DNA from: an uncultured Parabacteroides sp. | GTDB taxonomy: Bacteria; Bacteroidota; Bacteroidia; Bacteroidales; Tannerellaceae | Length of the DNA: 46,538 bases | Assembly: GCA_944325335.1 (NCBI GenBank) | Contig: CALUZR010000025.1 | Coordinates: 1 to 46,538, forward strand | Direction of reading: 5' to 3' | Part shown: in pieces, positions 9,880 to 19,462 of the stretch | How positions within the stretch are numbered: the first letter of the stretch is position 1 | How the letters are laid out: every line of letters begins with the position of its first letter | Made by a program: the position numbers and the translations under genes | Notes under the pieces: generated by a model | What the model was told of the DNA's origin: nothing | Database searches by the model: none | Seen by the model: only the letters and a program-made list of their open reading frames with translations

Positions 9880-12441
9880 TTACAACTGAATCCAACGGAT
9901 GAACGCGAAGTCCATGCGGTGAGGCAGATCCGGGTTCTTTGGATAAATACGGAAACCCATCTGCTGAGTTCCAGCTTCTGCCGGCGTCGCCTTCAAGCGG
10001 AAGAACATCTTTGTGCCTTCTTCCTTCTTCAATTCGAAGTCTTCTTTCGTCACAATCATCGGAACATGCTTTTCGGGATCGTCCTTCGTGATGACCATCT
10101 CGACGCCGATAGCACCTTGCAATTCGTGACGGTCGATCACCAAATCGAACGTTACCTCTTTTCCTACCACCGGTCCGTTTGTGGTAAAATCCGTATCGCT
10201 GGTGAATGAGCAAACTTCAATATTGTCCCAATGGGCAGCCACCTCTTCCTTCCAAGCGGCAATGGCTTTTGCTTTCGCGAAATTATCTTTCACCAAGACA
10301 GCCGAACGAGTAGCCAACTTCGAGTAGAAACGATCGATGTAATCATCCAACATACGCTTCATCGTATAGTTGTAGGCAATTTGCGACATAGAGTTCTTGA
10401 TGTATTGAATCCAATCCGGAGAATATCCTTTGCTATTACGTGCATAATACGTCGGGATGATTTCCGATTCGAGCATCTGATAGATAGTCGCTGCATCCAA
10501 CTGGTCTTGATACTGCTGGTTTTCGTATGTGCGCTTGTCGGTCAATGCCCAACCTGCACCTTCGCGATAACCTTCGTACCACCAACCGTCCAATACAGAG
10601 AAGTTCAATACACCGTTCATCTCAGCCTTTTCACCCGATGTACCCGAAGCCTCCAACGGACGGGTCGGTGTGTTCAACCATACATCCACACCTGAAATCA
10701 AATGCCGTGCCAGACGCATGTCGTAATTCTCCAAGAAAATAATCTTTCCTTCGAATTCCGGACGGCGCGAGATTTCGATGATATGCTTAATCAAGCCCTG
10801 GCCACCGCCATCAGCCGGGTGAGCTTTACCTGAAAATACGAACTGGATAGGGAATTGCTCGTTATTCACAATCTTAGCCAAACGATTCAAATCAGTGAAC
10901 AACAGGTGAGCACGCTTATAAGTAGCAAAACGACGGGCGAAACCAATCAACAAGGCATTCGGGTTGATTTTGTCCAAGATGGAAACTACCTTGGCAGGGT
11001 CTCCTTGGTTCTTCAACCAAGTCGTCTTATATTCATTCTTAATGTATTTGATAAGCTTGTTCTTCAAGGTCTGACGGATGTTCCAAATCTCTTCATCCGG
11101 CATGCTTTGGATAGCTTCCCAATACTTCTGATTCGATTGGTCTTGATAGAAGTTCTTGTGGAAACGTTTGTAGAAGAACTCTTTCCATTCCGTAGCAGCC
11201 CAAGTCGGCATGTGGACACCATTCGTCACATAACCTACATGAAGCTCTTCCGGGAAATAACCTTTCCAAATCGGGGCAAACATACGCTGCGATACTTTTC
11301 CATGCAACCAGCTTACACCGTTAGCTTCCTGGCACGTATTCAAAGCGAACGTACTCATGCAGAACTTCTCGTTCGAACCCGGATTAGTACGTCCCATATC
11401 GATAAACTCCTGCCAGCTGATACCCAACTTGCCCGGGAACGCACCCATATAACGGCCAAACAAATCTTCGTCGAAATAGTCATGTCCTGCCGGAACCGGC
11501 GTATGTACCGTATACAAAGAAGAAGCACGAACGACTTCCAATGCTTGATCGAACGACAAACCTTCCTTTTGGATATAATCCACCAAACGCTGTACGTTGA
11601 TCAACGCGGCATGTCCTTCGTTGCAATGGTAGATCTGCTTCTTGATTCCCAACTTATCGAGCATCAAGATACCACCGATACCCAACAAGTATTCCTGCTT
11701 CATGCGGTTTTCCCAATCACCGCCATAGAGCTGGTGCGTAATCGAACGGTCCCATTCGCTATTCTGAGGGATATCCGTATCCAACAAGTAAAGCGGAATA
11801 CGGCCTACGCCCACCTTCCAAATGTTGGCATATACCGTACGTCCAGGGTAAGGAACCTCCACGATCATCGGTTCGCCATTTTCTTCCATTACCTGTGTAA
11901 TAGGCAGAGAGCTGAAGTTTTGCGCTTCATAATTTGCGATTTGTTGTCCATCCATCGACAAAGTCTGTGTGAAGTAACCGTAACGGTATAAGAAACCTAC
12001 GGCACACATATCGATGTTGTTATCGCTCGCTTCTTTCAAATAGTCGCCAGCTAAAATACCCAGACCTCCGGAATAAATCTTCAGCACATTGGTTAAACCA
12101 TATTCCATGCTGAAGTAAGCCACAGACGGTTTCGTCGCGTCCGGCTTCACATCCATATATTTTCTAAAATCGCTGTAAACCTTCTTGATTTCAGCCATTA
12201 ACTCTTCATCAGCCAAGATTTCCTCAATACGTTGGAAAGAAAGGTTCTGCAGCAACTGCACAGGGTTTCCTTCCGTTTTTTTCCAAAGAACTGGATCAAT
12301 CTTTCCGAATAGCTTAGCGCCTTCGTAATTCCACACCCACCATAAGTTAGTGGACATTTCTTTCAAAACTTCCAAAGAACTCGGAAGCTTGGATTGAGAA
12401 TAGACCTCTTTCCAAATCGGGTCATTTGATTTGATTTTCAT
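9880..12441 (-). CDS. glgP: Alpha-glucan (glycogen) phosphorylase
   Basis: Releases glucose-1-phosphate from glycogen, using pyridoxal phosphate. It has 853 residues from ATG 12441; the frame is open further upstream, but that part overlaps the promoter. The N-terminal [19 protein letters not shown] is DUF3417-like, as in the short alpha-glucan phosphorylase family. [22 protein letters not shown] and [14 protein letters not shown], near the cofactor site, are all present. It is directly downstream of the glycogen synthase gene (105-bp gap) and may also have its own promoter at 12509-12516. The pair covers glycogen building and breakdown. Confidence 0.95.
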   Translation of the reverse strand: MKIKSNDPIWKEVYSQSKLPSSLEVLKEMSTNLWWVWNYEGAKLFGKIDPVLWKKTEGNPVQLLQNLSFQRIEEILADEELMAEIKKVYSDFRKYMDVKPDATKPSVAYFSMEYGLTNVLKIYSGGLGILAGDYLKEASDNNIDMCAVGFLYRYGYFTQTLSMDGQQIANYEAQNFSSLPITQVMEENGEPMIVEVPYPGRTVYANIWKVGVGRIPLYLLDTDIPQNSEWDRSITHQLYGGDWENRMKQEYLLGIGGILMLDKLGIKKQIYHCNEGHAALINVQRLVDYIQKEGLSFDQALEVVRASSLYTVHTPVPAGHDYFDEDLFGRYMGAFPGKLGISWQEFIDMGRTNPGSNEKFCMSTFALNTCQEANGVSWLHGKVSQRMFAPIWKGYFPEELHVGYVTNGVHMPTWAATEWKEFFYKRFHKNFYQDQSNQKYWEAIQSMPDEEIWNIRQTLKNKLIKYIKNEYKTTWLKNQGDPAKVVSILDKINPNALLIGFARRFATYKRAHLLFTDLNRLAKIVNNEQFPIQFVFSGKAHPADGGGQGLIKHIIEISRRPEFEGKIIFLENYDMRLARHLISGVDVWLNTPTRPLEASGTSGEKAEMNGVLNFSVLDGWWYEGYREGAGWALTDKRTYENQQYQDQLDAATIYQMLESEIIPTYYARNSKGYSPDWIQYIKNSMSQIAYNYTMKRMLDDYIDRFYSKLATRSAVLVKDNFAKAKAIAAWKEEVAAHWDNIEVCSFTSDTDFTTNGPVVGKEVTFDLVIDRHELQGAIGVEMVITKDDPEKHVPMIVTKEDFELKKEEGTKMFFRLKATPAEAGTQQMGFRIYPKNPDLPHRMDFAFIRWIQL

Positions 12442-12508
12442 ATAGTGAAGTTTAATGTATATTTCTACTTTTTCCTTGCTTTTACGCCTATGTTTAATTG
12501 ACCGGGTG

Positions 12509-12516
12509 CAAAGATA
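12509..12516 (-). promoter_or_regulatory. -7 element for glgP
   Basis: Minus-strand TATCTTTG, a TAnnTTTG match between glycogen synthase and glgP. The -33 is not clear. It would give a leader of about 60 nt to the glgP ATG. Confidence 0.45.
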
Positions 12517-12546
12517 CAACTATTTTTTTGATTAATAGCTACTTTT

Positions 12547-14208
12547 TTATTTATTCCTTTCATTTGCTTTTGTTAAAGCGATCGAGAAGGCTTCCTTATA
12601 GTAAGTTATGAACCGACTCCATTCCGCCTTTTGCGCTAACGCAAAGCAATGATTTCGAATCGATAACCTTCCTTTCTCGTCTGTATTCGAAAGGTCTATG
12701 ATCTGTTCTTTGATTGCTTCCGCCACGTCAAAATAATTGAAGTCCGTACGCTCGATAACCGATACGCCTTCGTGGATATCTTTACCCGATACGCCTGCCT
12801 TCAACGCCCAAAGTCCGAAACCGGCCAAGTTGGTAGTAATCGTAGGGATTCCGAATGCCACGCTTTCGAGCGGCGTATAACCCCACGGTTCGTAGTAGGA
12901 AGGATAAACTGTCGCGTCCATACCTATTAATATATCGTAGTAGGACTTGTTCAAGATACCGTCCTTTCCATCCAGATAGCACGGGATGAAAATAATCTTC
13001 ATTTTCGAAGATTGCGTATTACGGAATCCGGCATTTCCTATATAATTGATCACCCGGTCGCTCTGCATTTCATTCAGCCAATGGGTAATGTAAGGGCATT
13101 GCAACGCTTCGTGCGTCTCGTAATCATGCTCGATAGCCCATTTTAAATCGCTTCTCGCCTCGCGCACCCAAGCTGGGACAAGGACAAAGGCAATGGCCTC
13201 TTGCTGTAATTCGCCACAGGTACGCACTCGGTTCATGGCCGTGATAAACACATCAATGCCTTTATTCCGGTATTCATAACGTCCGCTGGTCGAAATCAAG
13301 AGGGCATCCGGGTCGATGGGATAACCCAAAAGCTTCTCGGCCATATTGATCAACACCTTCCGTGCCCCCTGTCTCTTCTTTGTATAAAGAGGTTCGGCGG
13401 GGACGAAGTTCGGCTCGAACCCGTTCGGGGTCACGATATCTGGTGCTTTATCCAGCAATTGGCGGCATTCGCGGGCGGTTATATCGCTCACGGTCGTAAA
13501 GCAATCCACGTGATGGGCCGTTTGCTTTTCGATCGAATGCTTAGCTTCCATGTTCAGTTCGTAGGCCATCTGGTCGCCATTGTATCCATCCATATAGGCA
13601 TACAAGGCTTTGTTGTTTCCCGCAATCGAACGGCCGATGGAAGTCGCATGCGTCGTAAAGAGCGTCGCCACCTTCGGTAATTGCATCTTTACATACAGGG
13701 CGCCCATGCCCAGCATCCATTCGTTGAAGAGGGAAGCCACCCGTTTGTCTTCCAACTTATAATAATGGTAGAAGCTTTCTATCACCTTCCCCACCGCATA
13801 CGCGAATATGCAAGATTCGTCATAATCGCCATACGCATGGAGCGAGTTCACTTGGAAATGTTCCCACATCGTATAAAAGAGGGCATCCCGTTCGCTAAAG
13901 AAAGGTTTGAAGTCGACCAAGATAACCGGAGGTTGCCCCGGCACGTCCCAACGTCCTACCTTTACCTGCAGCCCTTCTTCGGCTTCCGCGTGGGCTTTCC
14001 ATGCGTCAAACAGGGTATTATCCTCGATAAAGTCGGCCGGTTGCGTTTTATCCCAGATGTCCGGACCTATAAAAATAATCTTGTCGTGCAACATCTGTTG
14101 CAACGTATGCGCCTTAGTAGAAAGAACCGTATAGATTCCTCCGACCTTATTACATACCTCCCAACTACTTTCGAAGATATATTCTGGCGTAATCTCTATG
14201 TTCGTCAT
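12547..14208 (-). CDS. Glycogen synthase, GT3 type
   Basis: Transfers glucose from a nucleotide sugar to glycogen. It resembles the animal/fungal GT3 synthases, not GlgA of Proteobacteria. Residues about 21-33 read KVGGIYTVLSTKA, and VTPNGFEPNF and YPSYYEPWGYTPLES, containing the acidic catalytic region, are present. Length 553 matches Bacteroides homologues, lacking the regulatory tails of eukaryotic enzymes. It is first in a minus-strand pair with glgP and has its own -7 element at 14244-14251, divergent from the gene at 14338. Confidence 0.95.
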   Translation of the reverse strand: MTNIEITPEYIFESSWEVCNKVGGIYTVLSTKAHTLQQMLHDKIIFIGPDIWDKTQPADFIEDNTLFDAWKAHAEAEEGLQVKVGRWDVPGQPPVILVDFKPFFSERDALFYTMWEHFQVNSLHAYGDYDESCIFAYAVGKVIESFYHYYKLEDKRVASLFNEWMLGMGALYVKMQLPKVATLFTTHATSIGRSIAGNNKALYAYMDGYNGDQMAYELNMEAKHSIEKQTAHHVDCFTTVSDITARECRQLLDKAPDIVTPNGFEPNFVPAEPLYTKKRQGARKVLINMAEKLLGYPIDPDALLISTSGRYEYRNKGIDVFITAMNRVRTCGELQQEAIAFVLVPAWVREARSDLKWAIEHDYETHEALQCPYITHWLNEMQSDRVINYIGNAGFRNTQSSKMKIIFIPCYLDGKDGILNKSYYDILIGMDATVYPSYYEPWGYTPLESVAFGIPTITTNLAGFGLWALKAGVSGKDIHEGVSVIERTDFNYFDVAEAIKEQIIDLSNTDEKGRLSIRNHCFALAQKAEWSRFITYYKEAFSIALTKANERNK

Positions 14209-14243
14209 TCTTGCTAATTATTAATGTAAGTCTTACGAGAGTG

Positions 14244-14251
14244 CAAAGATA
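14244..14251 (-). promoter_or_regulatory. -7 element for glycogen synthase
   Basis: Minus-strand TATCTTTG, about 36 bp upstream of the ATG. A possible -33 TTCG lies 21 bp further upstream. It is divergent from the promoter at 14283-14312. Confidence 0.5.
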
Positions 14252-14282
14252 ACAATTTTTGCGCTTTTATCTCGAATGCTTC

Positions 14283-14312
14283 TTGATTTAATCGCAAATA
14301 TTCGTAGCTTTG
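14283..14312 (+). promoter_or_regulatory. Promoter of the 94-residue gene
   Basis: TTG (14283-14285), 19 bp, TAGCTTTG (14305-14312): a good Bacteroidales -33/-7 pair placed 25 bp before the ATG at 14338. Confidence 0.6.
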
Positions 14313-14337
14313 TGGATATTCATAAAAAGTTACGATT

Positions 14338-14622
14338 ATGGCAAACAAGAGAATTTTGAAGAAAGAGATTAGTTGCACGGCTGGGAGTTTGTTCTCAGAA
14401 GCTTTATTTTGTGCATTGTATATCCCTGGAACGGATAGGGAAAAGGCCGATAAACTCATGGCCCGCATCCTCGACATGCAGGATGATTTCATCCGCCGGG
14501 TAGGAAAAACGGACGGAAAAGAGAATCCGGCAATCGTTAAATCCTACTATAAGAAGTTAAAAGCCGAACTACAAGCGGAAGTAAACGATATTGCCAAAGA
14601 AATCGGCGAACTGAGCAAGTAA
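14338..14622 (+). CDS. Small conserved hypothetical protein
   Basis: 94 residues, no named family recognised. It is mostly helical with no signal peptide or membrane segment. It begins MANKRILKKEISCTAGSLFSEALF and ends with a charged helix rich in Lys and Glu. A good promoter and ATG start lie upstream. It is followed by a hairpin (GGAGGAAA-AC-TTTCCTCC, 14679-14696) and a 100-bp palindrome. Similar small proteins are common in Bacteroidales, but I can assign no function. Confidence 0.75.
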   Translation: MANKRILKKEISCTAGSLFSEALFCALYIPGTDREKADKLMARILDMQDDFIRRVGKTDGKENPAIVKSYYKKLKAELQAEVNDIAKEIGELSK

Positions 14623-14702
14623 ACCAGCCGGGGCGGGCGGAATCTCCGTCGGATGCCTACCGAAAGTCCAAACGATAGGGAGGAAAACTTTCCTCCTTAA
14701 CG

Positions 14703-14804
14703 GGCAATTCTATAAATATCGTCGATATTTGTACACGTATCGTCGATATTTGTATATCTTTAGCCTAAAGATACAGAAATATCGCCGATACGCGAAGAAT
14801 TGCC
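14703..14804. repeat. 100-bp palindromic element, family A copy 1
   Basis: A near-perfect large palindrome: outer GGCAATTC/GAATTGCC, two internal TATCGTCGATATTTGTA blocks on the left arm, ATATCGCCGATACGCGAA on the right arm, and a central TATCTTTAG-C-CTAAAGATA. It is collinear with the copy at 40708-40807, but with different outer arms that remain complementary to each other. Confidence 0.85.
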
Positions 14805-14808
14805 GCCT

Positions 14809-14885
14809 ATCACGGGAACTTTCCATAGGCATGCGTGGAACTTTTCACGCCTATGCACCGGACTTTTCACAAGGGTTTCTTTCCA
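14809..14885. repeat. Degenerate 22-23 bp tandem array with hairpin
   Basis: GGAACTTTCC (14815), GGAACTTTTC (14837) and GGACTTTTC (14860) mark three units with 22-23 bp spacing; a fourth is diverged. CATAGGC and GCCTATG arms with an inner GTG/CAC form a hairpin in the middle. It ends about 34 bp before the acyltransferase ATG. Confidence 0.6.
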
Positions 14886-14918
14886 TACTTATATAATAAT
14901 GTATAGACAAAAAGAATA

Positions 14919-15461
14919 ATGATACAGACGATATGCAAATACCTGATGCGGAAAACAGGCTGGAAGACGGCTTCCCTCGAAGGTTTTGAATTGGAAAAAT
15001 GCGTGATATGCGTGGCGCCCCATACGAGTAATTGGGACTTTATTATGGGCAAATTGTTTTACTCGTCGATTGGGCTGACCGCCGGCTTCCTGATGAAAAA
15101 GTCGTGGTTCTTCTTTCCCCTCGGACTGATACTACGGGCGATGGGCGGAATACCGGTGGAAAGGAGCGCGCATACGTCGCTGACCGACCAAGTGGCCGAG
15201 CAATTCCGCCAGCACGACCGCTTCCAAGTGGCCATCACGCCCGAAGGAACCCGCCAACGTGTCTCTGAATGGAAAAAAGGATTCTACTTTATCGCCCTGA
15301 AAGCACAGGTGCCCATCCTGCTCGCCTATATCGACTATGCGCGGAAAGAGATAGGGACGCTCGGCATCTTCCACCCGACGGGCGACGCCGAAAGGGACAT
15401 CGCCCAAATCCAAGCCCGCTATAAAGGCATCCAAGGATACCATCCGGAGAATTTTGCGTAG
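14919..15461 (+). CDS. Lysophospholipid acyltransferase family protein
   Basis: A PlsC-like (LPLAT) acyltransferase, 180 residues, likely acting on membrane glycerolipids or related acceptors at the inner membrane. The catalytic HxxxxD motif is His35-Asp40 (HTSNWD), and the substrate-phosphate motif TPEGTR is at 107-112. A hydrophobic stretch around 44-75 may bind the membrane. It is shorter than PlsC of E. coli, matching the compact Bacteroidetes relatives. It is followed 45 bp later by the amidase gene on the same strand. Confidence 0.9.
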   Translation: MIQTICKYLMRKTGWKTASLEGFELEKCVICVAPHTSNWDFIMGKLFYSSIGLTAGFLMKKSWFFFPLGLILRAMGGIPVERSAHTSLTDQVAEQFRQHDRFQVAITPEGTRQRVSEWKKGFYFIALKAQVPILLAYIDYARKEIGTLGIFHPTGDAERDIAQIQARYKGIQGYHPENFA

Positions 15462-15506
15462 CTTGATGGATGTTTAAACGTCATGTACTACATTATATAA
15501 ATAGGT

Positions 15507-16292
15507 ATGAGAAACGATATACGAATAAGTCTCGTCCAATCCCCTATCGCGTGGGAAGACAAAGCGGCCAATTGGGAAGCATACGAGAAGCGCTTGGCTC
15601 CGTTGAAAGGAACAACAGACATCGCCCTCCTTCCCGAAATGTTCACCACCGGCTTTAGCATGGAGGCGGAAAAGCTGGCAGAGACGAACGACGGGGAAAC
15701 CCTCCGCCGCGTAAAAGCATGGGCTTCAGATTTCGGCATGGCCATCGCCGGGAGCTTCATTGCCACCGAAGGCGGGAAATACTTCAACCGAGGCTTCTTG
15801 GCGGAACCTTCCGGACGAATTACTTTCTACGATAAGCGGCATCTCTTCCGCATGGCAGGCGAAGGGCAAATCTATACGCCAGGAAAGGAGCCGTGCATCG
15901 TCTCTTATTTAGAATGGAATATCTGCTTGCAAATATGTTATGACCTGCGCTTTCCCGTATGGAGCCGGAATCAAGGAAAGGCATACGACCTGTTAATCTA
16001 TATGGCGAATTGGCCCGAAGCACGTGCCTCGGTATGGCAACCTTTGCTTATGGCGAGGGCTATCGAGAACCAAGCCTACGTCTGCGGCATCAACCGGACG
16101 GGATTAGACGGGAAAGGATTCCGTTATCGGGGCGACTCCGCCCTTTTCTCGCCCAAAGGGAAGAAACTGCTGGATGCGTCCGATGTAGAAGAAAGCATTC
16201 TCACCTATACGCTTTCCGCCTCCGAACAGGAACGCTTCCGCGAGAAATTCCCTGTTTGGCAAGATGCAGACGACTTTGTAGTGCATCATTAG
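15507..16292 (+). CDS. Nitrilase-superfamily amidase (omega-amidase/YafV-like)
   Basis: Hydrolyses an amide bond through a Glu-Lys-Cys triad: Glu44 ([11 protein letters not shown]), Lys110 (YDKRHLF) and Cys144 ([10 protein letters not shown]) are all present. At 261 residues it most resembles YafV/NIT2 omega-amidases, which remove alpha-keto acid amides formed by transamination. That specific activity is inferred from resemblance only. Its stop codon overlaps the end of rnhB on the other strand by 4 bp (tail to tail). Confidence 0.88.
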   Translation: MRNDIRISLVQSPIAWEDKAANWEAYEKRLAPLKGTTDIALLPEMFTTGFSMEAEKLAETNDGETLRRVKAWASDFGMAIAGSFIATEGGKYFNRGFLAEPSGRITFYDKRHLFRMAGEGQIYTPGKEPCIVSYLEWNICLQICYDLRFPVWSRNQGKAYDLLIYMANWPEARASVWQPLLMARAIENQAYVCGINRTGLDGKGFRYRGDSALFSPKGKKLLDASDVEESILTYTLSASEQERFREKFPVWQDADDFVVHH

Positions 16293-16891
16293 AAATCGAG
16301 CGTCAATTGCGTATTGCCCATGAGGTTGAACGACATCCGATGATAAGGCGTCGTACCATGAAGGGCAATAGCTTCCCGGTGTTTCTTTGTCGGATATCCT
16401 TTATTATGTTTCCAATCATAAGCCGGATATTCCGTATCCAACCGGTTCATATAATCATCTCGATACGTCTTGGCTAAGATAGAAGCTGCCGCAATCGGGA
16501 GATATTTCCCATCGCCTTTGACAATGGTCGTATGCGGCACGTCTGGATAAGGATTAAAGCGATTCCCATCTATCAATAAATGCTCGGGGCGCACCTTCAA
16601 TTGGTCGACGGCGCGATGCATGGCCAGGAAGGAGGCATTCAGAATGTTGATTTGATCAATCTCTTCGGGCGAAACGATGCCGATAGCCCACGCCACCGCT
16701 TCCCGCTCGATGACTTCCCGAAGTGCATACCGTTGCTTCTCGGTCAGCTGCTTCGAATCGTTCAACCGTTCGTCTTTGAAATCGGGAGGAAGAATGACGG
16801 CCGCCGCATAGACAGCACCCGCCAAACAACCTCGTCCCGCCTCGTCGCATCCTGCTTCCACGACGCCTTTGTGCAAATAAGATTTCAGCAT
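16289..16891 (-). CDS. rnhB: Ribonuclease HII
   Basis: Removes RNA from RNA-DNA hybrids and single ribonucleotides from DNA. Full length at 200 residues. The metal-binding acids are visible: Asp16-Glu17 (GCDEAGRG), LIDGNRF with its Asp, and the Asp pair in [19 protein letters not shown] and [10 protein letters not shown] are family hallmarks. Its ATG shares one base with the stop of the DUF4923 gene (TGATG), suggesting translational coupling. Confidence 0.97.
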   Translation of the reverse strand: MLKSYLHKGVVEAGCDEAGRGCLAGAVYAAAVILPPDFKDERLNDSKQLTEKQRYALREVIEREAVAWAIGIVSPEEIDQINILNASFLAMHRAVDQLKVRPEHLLIDGNRFNPYPDVPHTTIVKGDGKYLPIAAASILAKTYRDDYMNRLDTEYPAYDWKHNKGYPTKKHREAIALHGTTPYHRMSFNLMGNTQLTLDF

Positions 16892-17511
16892 CAGCGTTTC
16901 AATTCAAATCCTACCTTGGCGCCATCGTATTGCTCGGCGAGGCTATTGACTGCCTTCAACGTCGTACTTCCCGATATCGTGGAAAGCTTGCCCAAGAAAT
17001 CCAACAACTTGTCTGCATTGAAAAGAAGCGCGAGCTGGTCGTTCGTCAGCACCACTTCGGCCGATTGTTTCGCCAGTTGCAACTTTTGGAATTTGCCATA
17101 GCTCAGCTGGATGGTCTTGTTCGCTGCATCCAACTCATACGTACCGCTGATGTTCTTTCCTTTAAAAAGACACGTAAAAGTACCATCATTATTGAAGGTA
17201 TACTTAAATGTTCCCTCTTTGAGGCCAATCTTATCGCAATAGGTTTGCAATTTCTTTTCGATTTCGCCCGACGCGGCACTGGCGGCCACGTTCTTCAGCG
17301 CATTGTCGCCTTCGAGCATGACGGCAGGATTGACATACGTCCAAGTCCCGACCAAGTTCTCCGCCGTTAGTTCCTTACCGCCCGTCAACGACGTCACGGC
17401 ATCTTTCACCACGCCCGACTTCAAAATATCCTTCAACGATTGCGCTTCCACGCTCGCCGATAACCCAGCCAAGGCCAACAGCCCGGCACATACGATAAAC
17501 TTTCTCATCAT
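16891..17511 (-). CDS. DUF4923 family exported protein
   Basis: 206 residues with a signal peptide (about 1-23, ending SVEA-QS). The mature part has [12 protein letters not shown] and [14 protein letters not shown], a lipocalin-like beta pattern typical of DUF4923 proteins in Bacteroidales. It is probably periplasmic or outer-membrane associated; the function is unknown. It is the first gene of a pair with rnhB. The ~440-bp upstream region is filled by a 41-42 bp tandem array. I see no clear promoter for it. Confidence 0.82.
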   Translation of the reverse strand: MMRKFIVCAGLLALAGLSASVEAQSLKDILKSGVVKDAVTSLTGGKELTAENLVGTWTYVNPAVMLEGDNALKNVAASAASGEIEKKLQTYCDKIGLKEGTFKYTFNNDGTFTCLFKGKNISGTYELDAANKTIQLSYGKFQKLQLAKQSAEVVLTNDQLALLFNADKLLDFLGKLSTISGSTTLKAVNSLAEQYDGAKVGFELKR

Positions 17512-17539
17512 TCTTTTCCTTTCTATCTTTTTCAGGTCT

Positions 17540-17870
17540 AATGAAGACTTGATTTGTTAATATATATCTATATTTCGCCTCGCAAGCACTTGGGTAGTTA
17601 AAATATATCTATATTCCAGTTCACAAGTGCTTGAAAAGCTAAAATATATCTATATTCCGGCTCACAACTGCTTGGGAAGTTAAAATATATCTATATTTTC
17701 ACCTCACAACTACTTGTGAGCCGAAATATAGCCTTTTTCGCTCCTCACAACTACTTGTGAGACGGAAAATAGCTATTTTTTACCCCTCACAAGTGCTTGG
17801 GAGACGAGGAAACCGCTATTTTCATACCTCGCAAGCCCTTTCGAGCTGCCCAAATGCCTTTTTTCGTGCT
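17540..17870. repeat. 41-42 bp tandem array, about seven degenerate units
   Basis: The anchor CACAA/CGCAA occurs at 17581, 17622, 17663, 17705, 17746, 17788 and 17830, a steady 41-42 bp period. Left-hand units carry AAAATATATCTATATTCC. Middle units carry CTCACAACTACTTGTGAG, a near-perfect palindrome. The array begins 29 bp upstream of the DUF4923 start codon. Confidence 0.9.
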
Positions 17871-17930
17871 TTACGCATCATTTAATCCAAAAACAAGGCG
17901 AAAGTAATCATTTTTATGATTAGTTTTGCA

Positions 17931-17938
17931 CGATGTAA
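17931..17938 (+). promoter_or_regulatory. -7 element for the fucosidase gene
   Basis: TAGTTTTG matches TAnnTTTG, 18 bp before the ATG. The -33 is not clear. Confidence 0.45.
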
Positions 17939-17956
17939 AACAAAATCTAACCAAAC

Positions 17957-19372
17957 ATGAGACAAAAACAGACATGGGGCGCAGCCAAGTGGATGCTTGG
18001 ACTGGCTATTATGGGTTGCTCGTTCTCCGTTCAAGCACAGGAGCAACCTAAAGTACAAGGATTTGTGCATGAACAATCGAGTGAAAACGATTATACTTGG
18101 CCTACGGATTCGCTCGTGCTAAAGAAACTGGACGCATGGCAGGATTTGAAATTTGGCGTGCTGTTCCATTGGGGATTGTATTCCGTTCCTGGGATTGTAG
18201 AATCATGGTCTATCTGCTCGGAAGATGTGGATTGGATTCCGCGCGACCAGAAATGGAACTACGAGGATTACAAGAAATGGTATTGGGGCTTGAAGGATGA
18301 ATTCAATCCCGTAGATTTCAATCCGGAACAATGGGCAGACGTCATGGAAGACGCAGGCATGAAATACATGATTTTCACAACGAAGCATCACGACGGTTTC
18401 TGTATGTTCGACTCGAAAGAGACAGACTTCTCTATCGCACACGGCGCTTTCAAGGATAATCCTAAAAAAGACGTGGCACGTTATGTATTTGATGCGTTCC
18501 GCACGAAGGATTTTATGATTGGCGCTTACTTCTCGAAACCGGACTGGCATTCGCCTTACTATTGGTGGCCCTATTATGCCACGGCCAATCGCAACGTGAA
18601 TTATAAGATTGCCAACCACCCGGAACGATGGCAGAAATTCCAAGAGTTCACCTACAACCAAATCAGTGAATTGATGCACAACTATGGCCATTTCGACATT
18701 CTTTGGTTGGACGGCGGATGGGTCGGCGGCAAGAGCCAAGACATCAAAATTGACCACATCGTAGACATGGCACGCGAAGCACAACCCGGCCTGATTACCG
18801 TAGACCGCAGCATGCGCAACAAGCACGAGAACTACCAGACGCCCGAACGCGGCATCCCGGAAAAGCAACTCAACTATCCGTGGGAAAGCTGCATCACGCT
18901 GAGTAACGACTGGGGTTGGACACCGAACGCCCCCTATAAATCATCTACCAAAGTAATCGACCTGCTTACCGAAATCACAGCAAAAGGTGGCTGCTTGCTC
19001 CTGGGCGTAGGTCCGACACCGAAAGGCATCATCGAACAACCGGCCGTCGACATCCTGCACCAAGTGGGCGAATGGCTCCGCGCCAACGGACAAGCCATCT
19101 ACAATACCGAAACGACCCCACATTACCAAGACGGCAACGTATGGTTCACCGCCGACAAAGACGGCAAGACCCTCTACGCCATCTATGCCCTGCCCGACAA
19201 GGAAACGCTCCCCGAAACCATCGAATGGAGCACGAATATCCCTAAAGGCAAAATGACCATCCTGGCCAACGGCAAGCGGGCTAAATACGAAGTCGAGGGC
19301 GACAAGGTGAAAGTCACCCTCCCGAAAGGACTAAAGAACGAACCCGTAGCTTTTAAGTTTGAGAAGAAGTAA
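17957..19372 (+). CDS. Alpha-L-fucosidase, GH29, exported
   Basis: A glycoside hydrolase that removes L-fucose from host or dietary glycans, at 471 residues. The N-terminus is a secretion signal. Either type I cleavage after SVQA or a lipobox ending at Cys21 (AIMGC) is possible, so periplasmic or lipid-anchored. GH29 hallmarks: HWGLYSVPG (71-79), KHHDGFCMF (143-151) and the nucleophile Asp252 in ILWLDGGW. A C-terminal beta domain follows (about 380-471). It stands alone between the array and a bidirectional terminator. Confidence 0.95.
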   Translation: MRQKQTWGAAKWMLGLAIMGCSFSVQAQEQPKVQGFVHEQSSENDYTWPTDSLVLKKLDAWQDLKFGVLFHWGLYSVPGIVESWSICSEDVDWIPRDQKWNYEDYKKWYWGLKDEFNPVDFNPEQWADVMEDAGMKYMIFTTKHHDGFCMFDSKETDFSIAHGAFKDNPKKDVARYVFDAFRTKDFMIGAYFSKPDWHSPYYWWPYYATANRNVNYKIANHPERWQKFQEFTYNQISELMHNYGHFDILWLDGGWVGGKSQDIKIDHIVDMAREAQPGLITVDRSMRNKHENYQTPERGIPEKQLNYPWESCITLSNDWGWTPNAPYKSSTKVIDLLTEITAKGGCLLLGVGPTPKGIIEQPAVDILHQVGEWLRANGQAIYNTETTPHYQDGNVWFTADKDGKTLYAIYALPDKETLPETIEWSTNIPKGKMTILANGKRAKYEVEGDKVKVTLPKGLKNEPVAFKFEKK

Positions 19373-19390
19373 CAAAAAGCTGATGATAAA

Positions 19391-19440
19391 AAAATCGAGT
19401 AGGCAAAGAACGCTATGGAAGTTCTTGCCTACTCGATTTT
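19391..19440. terminator. Bidirectional terminator between fucosidase and the tubulin-like operon
   Basis: AAAATCGAGTAGGCA pairs with TGCCTACTCGATTTT, with an inner AGAAC/GTTCT pairing: a long stem with A runs on one side and T runs on the other. It serves both convergent units. Confidence 0.9.
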
Positions 19441-19462
19441 AACAAGACAAAGTTTATCCTAA

